A stretch of DNA of 14,542 bases from Smittium culicis (taxonomy: Eukaryota; Kickxellomycota; Harpellomycetes; Harpellales; Legeriomycetaceae), in the NCBI GenBank assembly GCA_001970855.1, contig LSSN01001923.1:1-14542 (forward strand), given 5' to 3'. The notes under the pieces are model-generated. The model was not told the origin of the DNA and made no database searches. It saw only the letters and a program-made list of their open reading frames with translations. A program made the position numbers and the translations under genes. Shown one piece after another: positions 1-8,087 of the stretch (its first letter is position 1; each line of letters starts with the position of its first letter).

Positions 1-68
1 TATAAACGTATTATTAAATTAACACATATACAGCTCAAAAAATAGATATTTAAAGCGACTGTACCCAC

Positions 69-379
69 CTAAATTTATCAACTATTATCACAGGAGGCAA
101 ATGCTCAATGATTACTTTATTAATTCCAGGAACTATACGTACCTTTTTAATAGTTTTTCTTACTTCAGCAAAGCTTAAATACACAGAAACTTGCTCTATC
201 TTGTATTTTTTTGCATTAATAGTTATGATATTATCATAGAGATCGCTGAATGTATACTGGTTTTCAAAATTTTCGCTAATGTCATCAAATTCATAGTCTT
301 CAGAGTCAGCGCCGAATTTGAAGTTTCTAAAATCGATATTTCCATCCGGATTTAAATTTTGGTTACCATTACTGGTCAT
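69..379 (-). CDS. DUF4140/DUF4139 (MuiA-like) protein, first exon only
   Basis: This is the 5' exon of a gene that leaves the window at the left edge. The ATG at 379-377 follows an in-frame TAA in the same exon frame. Residues 1-48 are acidic and Asn-rich without clear homology. Residues 49-104 look like the N-terminal DUF4140 domain of mucoidy-inhibitor-A proteins: a short beta strand, then QVSVYLSFAEVRKTIKKV, then a PGINKVIIEHLPP turn and the start of the 'D-x-x-R' strand. The family normally continues with a coiled coil and a C-terminal DUF4139 beta domain, which would lie outside the window. Its biochemical role is poorly defined. Read straight through, the frame stops after QSL, so splicing is expected. 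The donor is either GTGGGT at 68 (exon end 69, used here) or GTACAG at 64 (exon end 65). The family assignment rests on pattern memory for a short domain, so confidence is moderate. Confidence 0.68.
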
Positions 380-1554
380 AATATACTTATATTTGATATA
401 TTAATGCTATTATTACTATTATTTAATTATCGTGGATTGGTTTGTTATTGTTTCTAAGATTATTTTTAGCGCTCTTTTTCAATTATATTAGTAGATGCAG
501 TTGTAAGTTAGTCGTAAAAATATGAACTTTTTAAAATTGTAACAAGATGAAAAAAATTTAGTTTTTTTCATTTTTCTAATGTCATAAAGCTAATAAAATA
601 AGTTATAGTTCTTGTCAGCTTTGGAATTCGACAAAAAATGTTTTAGATATTTATGTATCATTTTAAAAGATATCAGAACCAAGGAAAACTTATTCAGTAG
701 AAGATTATAGTTTAATAAATAAAAGAAAAAATATTGTTTAATACTAGATATCTAAATTCTAGGCTATGCAGATATCTAATAATTCATATGTCTAGAAAGT
801 GTGTCAGGAATATAATTTTTCTAGATTTTAATAATATTTAATTATTTATAATTGAATAAAAAGCCAATGAAACACAAGATTTTAAATTTATATCATAATT
901 AAATAATATTTTTGCTTAATTTTTACAATTACAAGTAGTGCGGGGATGAATGTGTGGATTAAGATAAGATATGAGTCTAGAATTTAGTTCATATCGAATC
1001 TTTGAACAAGGTATTTAGAAGGAAAACACGAGAAAAAAAAAGCTTGAAATATAATTTGAATTTTTTTGTATTTTTTTTAGGTTAGAAGTTTGTAATAAAG
1101 TAATTCTTAGTGTAAATTCGTACAACAATAGTGACTAGTCGTATATCATGTTATGTATAAAATTATTAGTCTAGAATTTTTGAAATTCGATATTAATTGA
1201 TGAGATTATACTGATAAAGCTTAATCAAAGAATTATCTATTGAAGATTTTTTTTGTTCAATCGTTAGTTTAATCTTATTGTTTTCACAATATTTAACAGT
1301 TTTGAAAAAGAATCAGATTTAGTGCTGCAATTATAATCAAATTTATATGGAATTCATTTTAAAAAGTAAATATCAATGGAGAGGTCCCCCCCCTTTATTT
1401 TTTCCCTCTTGAAAGATCACATAGCAAAAATCATCTAAAATCGTAACCGCGTACAGTAAAACTAGTATAATTAGTATTTTTTTAAATAAAATAATTATTT
1501 ACAAGCTTAGCTTAGCAACATCAAGCCGATTTGTTCAATAAAGCTTTAATTCAG

Positions 1555-1972
1555 CCAATTTCATTTAAGCCTTAAATCAAAAAATTTGATTTCATTTTAA
1601 GCAGCCAATATTAAAAAAAAGAAAACCTAAAAGGACCTGGAGGTTTAATTTAAATTAAATTTTCAGCATTACCTTGTTAAATATACAAATTTTCATATAG
1701 AATTCTGTGTTTATTTGAGGACGAGGAATGTATGTATAAGATTGGAGCTATTATGTGAAGAATCATATTTAATCACATTATATACTTCACATAATCTAAT
1801 AAGCCATATTCTTGTTTGTAAGTTTCAGCTGGCAGTTACACCCAAAAGTGCTTGGCCAATTGGATAAGGAGTTCATATTTGAAAGGCTGGCCAATAGCTA
1901 ACAACAATTAACTGAGTATTTATATCAACTTAATCAGATACACCGCTGATTTGATTTGAACATTTTCATTGG
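1555..1972. promoter_or_regulatory. cluster of CCAAT boxes upstream of the U1A/U2B'' gene
   Basis: CCAAT occurs on the plus strand at 1555-1559, 1605-1609, 1856-1860 and 1891-1895, and in reverse (ATTGG) at 1741-1745, 1859-1863 and 1968-1972. Several sit in the G-rich flank preferred by the NF-Y/HAP complex (CAGCCAAT, TTGGCCAAT, CTGGCCAAT, CGCCAATG on the minus strand). At this base composition about one such pentamer would be expected in 420 bp of both strands. Function as a promoter is inferred from the motif and its position 270-680 bp before the ATG. Confidence 0.35.
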
Positions 1973-2199
1973 CGAGAGATGAATGTTTTCTTTCTGGTGT
2001 TTACTTTTCTAAAATTATTCAAGCTTTTTTTTTTTTTTGATTGAATTAAATCTTGTAATACCAGTTATAAAAACAATTACTTACTCTAATATTCTCAGCC
2101 GATCAGTTATCTACTCTCTTCATGCTCCTTCAACCGATTTCATACTAGTAATTTTTTTCTTAAAGAAACTTTAATTAGAAGGGTTTAAAAATAATAACC

Positions 2200-2208
2200 T
2201 ATATAAAG
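2200..2208 (+). promoter_or_regulatory. TATA-like element before the U1A/U2B'' start codon
   Basis: TATATAAAG lies 31-39 bp upstream of the ATG at 2239. The match to a TATA box is good, but in sequence this A+T-rich such matches arise often by chance, and the short spacing would leave a very short 5' leader. Confidence 0.3.
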
Positions 2209-2238
2209 CGATTCGTACCGATTTTTATAAAATAAGAA

Positions 2239-3045
2239 ATGGCATCTATCCCCCCAAACCAGACACTCCACATCGGAAATCTAAACAGCAAAATAAAAAA
2301 CCACGAACTTCGATCTTCTCTATATTACTTATGCATTTCGTATGGCAGGATTGTAGACATCAGTTTTCCAAAGAGAACTACATTCAGAGGCCAAGCGTTT
2401 GTATCCTTTAGAGATATTTCAAGTGCAACAATAGCAAAACGTCAACTTGATGGTTTTGATTTTTACTCGAAATCTCTAAAAATAAACTATGCCAAATCTA
2501 AAGCCGATGCTGTTGGAATGTTAGATGGGAGCTATTTTAATGAAAATGTCAGATACGAAAGAATGAAGAAAAAAAGGATGGGCAATAACGTCAGTGAAAG
2601 CGAAGTATTGGGTGAGAATCAAGAAGAAGAAGCTTACTCTGAAGTCGATATGGAATCAGATTCTGATGAAGATTCAATTCCATTAACAAAACGAACTTAC
2701 GAGAATAGTGAGATAGATGCAGAAAGTTTAACAAAGAAGCAAAAAATAGCTGATGATGTAGAAAATAACGATTTAAAAAATACCCAAAATGATAATTCTG
2801 AACAGTTAGTAGCAAGCAACACCCTGTTTTTAGAAAATTTGCCTGAAGCTGTAACTACTGAAATGTTGGCTACGCTATTCCAGCAATACCCTGGCTTTAG
2901 AGAAATTAGACGAGTCCCTGGAAAGAAAAATCTTGCTTTTGTTGACTATGACACACCCGATCAAGCTGCAATCTCGTTGGATATATTGCAAGGCTTCAAG
3001 CTAACTCCAGAAAACCCAATGCTGATTTCATACGCTAAAAAATAG
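2239..3045 (+). CDS. SNRPA/SNRPB2: U1A/U2B''-family spliceosomal RRM protein
   Basis: A single uninterrupted exon encodes 268 residues with two RNA-recognition motifs, the layout of U1 snRNP protein A and U2 snRNP protein B''. These bind a loop of U1 or U2 snRNA in the spliceosome. RRM1 spans about residues 8-86, with RNP2 LHIGNL at 10-15 and RNP1 RGQAFVSF at 50-57. RRM2 spans about 193-268, with LFLENL and KNLAFVDY, and ends in the family's ISYAKK. The linker (88-192) is acidic and Ser-rich, with basic KKKR at 110-113 and TKKQK, likely nuclear-localisation signals. Length is close to animal U1A. At the RNP2 position where U1A has a stacking Tyr this protein has His11, while the RNP1 aromatics are kept. 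I cannot decide between U1A and U2B''; many lineages have one protein doing both jobs. The ATG at 2239 directly precedes RRM1. Confidence 0.95.
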   Translation: MASIPPNQTLHIGNLNSKIKNHELRSSLYYLCISYGRIVDISFPKRTTFRGQAFVSFRDISSATIAKRQLDGFDFYSKSLKINYAKSKADAVGMLDGSYFNENVRYERMKKKRMGNNVSESEVLGENQEEEAYSEVDMESDSDEDSIPLTKRTYENSEIDAESLTKKQKIADDVENNDLKNTQNDNSEQLVASNTLFLENLPEAVTTEMLATLFQQYPGFREIRRVPGKKNLAFVDYDTPDQAAISLDILQGFKLTPENPMLISYAKK

Positions 3046-3388
3046 TTTAATTACGAAAACTATACGAAGGGGTGGGGGTTTTTTTTTGAATTTTGCTCAA
3101 GTAGTAAAAAAAAAAAAGGATTTATTATTAACTTTTAGATATCCATACTCTACCATTTAAATATTTTATTTCTGTATATTTTCATAATCTTAAAGTTATT
3201 CTATTTTTTTTAATATACCTATACAATATCCTAATAGAAATTATGGCCAATTAATTAAACATATCACACATTTTAACCTACAAACAAAAAAAAAAAAATC
3301 TAACCGAAAATTGATAAATTCTTATGATCCAAAGTTAGTTAAATTTAATAAAATAAAATGCTCTTATTTCTTTAAATTTTATGACAGA
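3046..3388. other. convergent 3' intergenic region between U1A/U2B'' and UBE3D
   Basis: The 343 bp between the two stop codons must hold both 3' ends. It contains G- and T-runs at about 3069-3086, A runs near 3105-3117 and 3286-3297, a minus-strand AATAAA-like hexamer at 3165-3170 (TTTATT on plus) and plus-strand AATAAA matches near 3349-3358. No coding potential was seen. Confidence 0.5.
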
Positions 3389-5021
3389 TTACAGTTCAGG
3401 GAAAATATAGCTTGCTTCCATATCGTTCATTTTTAAAAGCGGAGGGGGTAGTGACTTATTGTTATCTTGTATATGCTGAAGTAAATTAGAACAATCTTGA
3501 TTGTCAAAGAAAATATACTCAGCATCAAACTTTGTTTTCCAATTTTTTAAAACCCTAAATAAATAAATATAAAGGTTAAGAAGATGTAAATACTAATTTA
3601 AGATGGGGATAAAGACGATATAATTTCATTTTCAATAGAGAATACAAGTATAAAATCACGTTACTCTTGACTTTTTGAATCTTCGGTGTTTAGTCTATGC
3701 GTTAATACTTTTAGGCCATTTTCAGACCCATAAAGTATGCTAGGATCGGAGTAATTGTTATATGCATTTATTCCCCACCCGACTACCCAAATTAGTAGAA
3801 CTGGCCTTTTGGTTTCAATTTCTTGGATAATGTAGTGGTAAGCAGCATGTGCAGATATTCTAGTCAAAATTTCTCTGATTAAGACCAAGCCCAAGTTTTC
3901 AGAAATATTGGCGTTATTGTGTAAGGAAGAGTCTGTTAGACTGGATTTGAGATTAAAAACAAGTTTTTGAGTCCATAATTTAGCGATTTTCACCGTTTCT
4001 CCAAACTCTAATTCAGATCTAAAAGTATCGCTGCTTATATTTGATTTTGACTCGCCTATTGAGCTATCACAATTGCTACAGAAAATCAAGTCAGAGTTAG
4101 GCCTTGATGTTACATTTTCAGATATGAAGCTACTGTAGTCTATAACTATGTAATTACTAGCAATTTTTAAAACTGCAGTTTTGGAAGCGCTCATAGTTTC
4201 AAAAGAACTATTAGAGTTGGTATTTGCGTTTGAATTCAAGTTTCCTTGGCTTTCCTCTTTAGTGGGATTTGTGCTGGTCTTTTCCAAGGTTTTAAAATTT
4301 TTGAAAAGGTCCATTTGTGAAACGTTAACGGACAGTTTATCTCCTTCTGGGTGACAAATCCAAAATTCAACCATTTCCTGCCAGTATTCTGCTGGCATCT
4401 CATTAACTTTCCAATTATCAAAGAGTTTTGTCAAATCAAATTTACATTTTTTACACTGTATTAGGTTTAGTTGTGACAAAGAATAGGGATCAAGCTTACT
4501 TTTAAAAAAACCTTCATCCATAAGCAATGACATAATATCTTTGTTTTTAGCTTCTATAATTTTGTATAAGTTATATAGTTTGAATTAGTTGTTATATACT
4601 AACACTGCAGTTATTATTAGTGGGCGTAAAATAATATATTAGATATAGATTTTATTAGTTTTCGGAACTTACTAATGTGTTGGAAGTCAGAAATAGAGTT
4701 CAGACTGGATGAATTATTTATATCTAGGACATTGATACTTAATCGTAAGTAGTTTAAATCCTCCTGCATTTGAGTCATGAGAGTACTAGAGATATCGACT
4801 TGTTTAGGAAGGAGGATAAATTCAGACCAGCTTATAAATTCTTCGCCATTGAGCTTTATTCCAAAACAGATTTTGTCGATTTTTTTTCTAATCGTGTAAG
4901 ACGCTTTCTTAGATGAAACGATACTTGGCAATTCCACATATAATAGTAATTTATTCAGATTTGGTAGAGTTTCGCTAAAAATTCTGGGCGTATTTCGCTC
5001 GCCCCAAGATACATGGGTCAT
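3389..5021 (-). CDS. UBE3D: UBE3D-type (E2C-binding, HECT_2) E3 ubiquitin ligase
   Basis: Three exons, 5021-4673, 4553-3665 and 3554-3389, give 467 residues in one continuous frame. The donors are GTAAGT and GTAACG, the acceptors ATTATAG and ATTTAG, and the introns 119 and 110 bp. UBE3D/UBE2CBP proteins bind E2 enzymes such as UbcH10 and carry ubiquitin on a Cys. Family features seen: an N-terminal strand region (PNLNKLLLYVELP, then FILLPKQVD and LNYLRLSI), a CxxC pair at Cys150/Cys153, the signature W-x2-M-x3-W-x-CH at Trp174-His184, and a second CxxC at 275/278, which together look like a metal-binding set. These are followed by the C-terminal ETKRPVLLIWVV strand and, in exon 3, a Trp-containing tail with SLPPPLL near the end. 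Residues 218-234 are an Asn/Ser-rich insert. The start ATG at 5021 is the first in its frame and gives a normal family N-terminus. Human UBE3D is about 390 residues; the excess lies in inserts. Exon 3 has the weakest homology support, but frame and splice sites agree. Confidence 0.85.
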
Positions 5022-5522
5022 TTAGACGATTGTTTGTATTAATATGCTAGTAGAATAGAAAACGTTGAATTAAAAAATCAGCGATTTAGCAAAAATATTT
5101 GATATCCCAAGTTTGTTACATTTTTAAAGAGCTTAACAATTTAATCTATATATTTATTGGACGGAACTATGTTTTTAATATCGTAAGCTAACGAATGGAA
5201 TGCTCGAAATTCGTCATTTTATACTCAATTCTACAAAAATTACACAAAGCTTTTAGCAATAAAAGCCAAAAGGAAAAAATAAGGAAATTCTTTTGCTGTA
5301 AAACTAAAATTAAAAGGAAAAATTAGCGAAACAGTTTAATCGAATGAAACGAATTTCCTGAAATTAGTTCCTGAATAAGAATCGGCTGCCAGTAATAACA
5401 TCAGAAATAACTTTATTTATCTTTGAGCGCATTTTTGAACTTTTTTGGGCAAAGTAGTCTCTTTATAACCATAAATAGCTCTCATATTTTTGCGCTTCAA
5501 AATATACCTTTAATTGCGAAAT
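5022..5522. other. divergent promoter region between UBE3D and TRAPPC12
   Basis: These 501 bp separate the start codons of two genes transcribed away from each other, so the region likely serves both. It is rich in AAAAGG-like runs (about 5265-5330) and has no recognisable coding sequence or strong TATA box on either strand. Confidence 0.5.
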
Positions 5523-7766
5523 ATGAATTCTAAACTGAACAGCCCAAGCTTATTTAGACCTATTATAATGGTACTCTTCAAATCAATCAATTATACTTAC
5601 TTTCCTCTTAGTCAATTTTTTTAATTTAATAGGAGGATCCATTATCAAGGGTTCTGGCTGCAAATGTCGATCCTGGGAACAGACCGCGTAGAGAAGTTAA
5701 TTTTGATGAAATCGAGAATAAAGTTATGCCTTTTGCAGATTTCGAGCAATATATTGTAAGCTTATTTTATTTAACTTTGTTTTAGTCTTTTATATATCAC
5801 ACGGCATAGAAAAATAGCATTTTAGTCAAACCCCTTTTACCTTACAAAAAATATATATATTGGTGGTCTATTAAGAATTATTGGAGATATGGTGGTGTTA
5901 TTTTACTCTTAAGCTTTAAAATTTTTTCTAATTTATGATATTTCATCTCCCTTTTTACCCCATCACTGTAAATTTAACTTTCAAGCTTGATCGAAATCTA
6001 TAATTACCTTTAAGGAGCTTATAAAATATTATTTGTATATTTTCTAATAGCATACTAATTCCTGGAGGCTGATTGCACTAGCTTCTCAAAAATCCATTCT
6101 AAATTTACCTGCTTCCGAAACGTTTCTGTTATTACAGGTATTTTCTACTCATACAATACTTTAGCTCATTCTTATCTATAACTACAAAATTTTCAATAAA
6201 AACCATATTCTATTTTCATTTGTTAGTATTGGTTTATTCGTTTAACATCTTTAGTTCAACTAAAACAACAAGATATTGCATCCAGCGAACTAACTAATAT
6301 CGAGAATATTTTTAAAAGCAAATTATCTCCGCAAGACTCTAAAAAAGAGTATGTTATTTTCTTTTCTTTCGAAAATCATCAGTGTTATATTTAATTTACT
6401 TATCTCCTTTTATATATATATAGAAATTGGCTTCAAAATTGGCCTTTCGAACTTTGTATTTTAAGAGCTCATCTACCAAAGTTAATGGGAAATATAGAAT
6501 TGTCAATTAATAGAATCTCCAAGCTCCTGTTCATATTAGATAAAGTTAGACTAATTCTTTTTTTAGACCCTGATTTAAATCCCTTTAGTATTTCTCAACT
6601 CAAAAAATCTTTTATTTAGGAGGACTATTGGATACCTCCAACTATTACTGATAAGCCAAAAATAGGTATTTTCCTGTTTACTTTTTTAAATTTTCTATTT
6701 TAATGCGTTCAATTTTAATGATTCTTTCATACTAACGCTTTTTGTTTCTATCACAAGATTTGATAAAAAAAGTAAGAGTGAAACAGCTAAATGTTGACTT
6801 GTCTGGTTTTCTGGTACTTATTAAGGTCTGAAATTGAATATATTCTCTTCTTTTGCTACTCCTTTTTTTTCCCTCTTATTATTCATTTTTTGAATCGCTC
6901 TTTATATTATTACCAATTGCTATGAACTAAGCCTTGAATACACTCAATTAATGTCAATAGGAATTTCCTTCTGCAATAAAAATATTATCTTCACAATGCT
7001 CAATTTTCAAAAATGACATGGCTCTAATATCGCTTTTAGGCCGAGTCTGCTTACAGGTTTTTACTTATTTATACAAACTCCACTTTATATCAATATAACG
7101 TTTAAATCGGATTTTTTATAAATGTGATCTTTTTTCACTTTTAGTCTGGCAATCCAAAGCTAGCGTATTCATATTTTAAAAAAATTGAAAATTTAGTGCC
7201 TAATAGTGGAATAAGTAACTCAAATTGGTAAAAAAAAAACTTTTTATAATTTTCCCTCTTTTAATCTTGACTCAACTCTCCTATAATTTAGCTTGAAATA
7301 TTAATTAATTTAATTTTTAATTTCCAATTAAAGGGGTTATTATTACTTATCACTTGGAAATTACCAGCTAGCCAAAAAACATTTTAGTTTTGTAAACAGC
7401 TCGATAAGCTTAGACTCGACTTTATCTCCGTCCTCATCATCAATGATCCAAACAACAATGAATCCTCAGAACTTAAACAGCCTAACAAATGGCCTGAACA
7501 TTGACCTGAATTATTCAATGGTAAATAATTTGGCTATTTGCGACTTATATTTAGGGAATGTCCCTGCAATGCTCATGCTTTTATCAAAAGTTATGAGCGA
7601 GTACCCCTCAAGTGCTGGTGTTGATGAGTCTCTCGTGTACAATTATTGCTCTGGAGTTGAATTAGGATGTAGCGGAAACTGGCAAAAATCTCTTAAAATA
7701 CAAAAAACTGTCGATGTCAGTCAATGGGCAGGTGATGGGTTTGATACCGCAATGCTAAAACTTTAA
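5523..7766 (+). CDS. TRAPPC12: TRAPP complex subunit 12, TPR protein
   Basis: Ten exons join in frame to 408 residues: 5523-5570, 5633-5755, 6051-6137, 6227-6348, 6424-6544, 6620-6665, 6758-6825, 6961-7056, 7145-7227 and 7334-7766. TRAPPC12 is a metazoan/fungal subunit of TRAPPIII, a tethering and Rab1-exchange complex in ER-Golgi traffic and autophagy. Signatures seen: SWRLIALA near 61-68, YWFIRL at 87-92, PFELCILRAHL in exon 5, LISLLGRVCLQSGNPKLAYSYF across exons 8-9, and in exon 10 a TPR pair with MVNNLAICDLYLGNVPAML, then YNYCSGVELG and the terminal GDGFDTAMLKL that matches the family's C-terminal end. The long disordered N-terminus of animal TRAPPC12 is absent. The ATG at 5523 is preceded in frame by TAA at 5511. 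Introns are 62-295 bp. The exon 5/6 boundary uses a weak GTTAGA donor and has an alternative (see findings). Exon 1 is only 16 codons and less certain. Confidence 0.87.
6730..6736 (+). other. consensus intron branch site TACTAAC in TRAPPC12 intron 6
   Basis: The heptamer is a perfect copy of the fungal branch-point consensus and lies with its branch A 22 bases before the AG at 6756-6757. It supports the acceptor chosen for the exon beginning at 6758, which otherwise has only a modest CACAAG acceptor. Confidence 0.7.
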
Positions 7767-8087
7767 CCTTTCTGCCTTCACTTTATTTACTCCGTTATTT
7801 CCCTTCTTTTTTTTTTTTTTTTGAGTATATTCGCTATATTTAAATATACTTCCTTACCCTCCTATTTTTATTACACTTTTTTTCCCCATTGATTAAATTT
7901 TATACCAAATAAATCCAAAAATATCAAATATGCGTAAAATATTTCTATAAATCTAAATTTAGCCAAACATAAAAAAAAAACTAAGGTTAAATGTATAATT
8001 TTTTTAATCATAAATGTATTGAACATAAGCAGAATACACATTCATTATTTTCATTGTAAAGTATATCATTATACAAAGTATTATATT
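7767..8087. other. convergent 3' intergenic region between TRAPPC12 and the Arb2-family gene
   Basis: This stretch of 321 bp lies between two stop codons. A T run of about 15 at 7808-7822 is followed by a plus-strand AATAAA at 7908-7913, a good candidate poly(A) signal about 140 bp after the TRAPPC12 stop. The rest is A/T-rich without coding potential. Confidence 0.5.

Larger units (their letters stand above)
380..2238. other. intergenic region, 1.86 kb, no gene recognised
   Basis: This gap separates the minus-strand DUF4140 gene from the plus-strand U1A/U2B'' gene, so it should hold both promoters. All six frames are broken by stops at short intervals and I recognise no protein, tRNA or snRNA. 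It contains an 8-base C run at 1386-1393, an 11-bp inverted repeat (1750-1760 with 1785-1795), an inverted repeat AAATCAAA/TTTGATTT at 1574-1592, a T run near 2027-2038, and an unusual concentration of CCAAT pentamers between 1555 and 1972. Confidence 0.6.

Noticed and set aside
1386..1393. C8 run and, at 3069-3079, a G-rich run; considered as telomere-like or G-quadruplex elements.
   Set aside because: Each is a single short homopolymer-like tract with no tandem repeat of spaced G runs.
1850..1925. Possible tRNA: GGCCAATTGGATAAGGAG resembles a tRNA D-arm/A box.
   Set aside because: No T-arm (GGTTCGA-like B box), no acceptor stem pairing and no convincing anticodon stem follow at the right spacing.
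2591..2815. 74-codon open frame on the minus strand.
   Set aside because: It lies fully inside the U1A/U2B'' coding exon in another frame, in the linker region, and has no domain pattern.
4236..4421. 61-codon open frame on the minus strand.
   Set aside because: It is an out-of-frame shadow of UBE3D exon 2, which carries the conserved Cys and Trp signatures.
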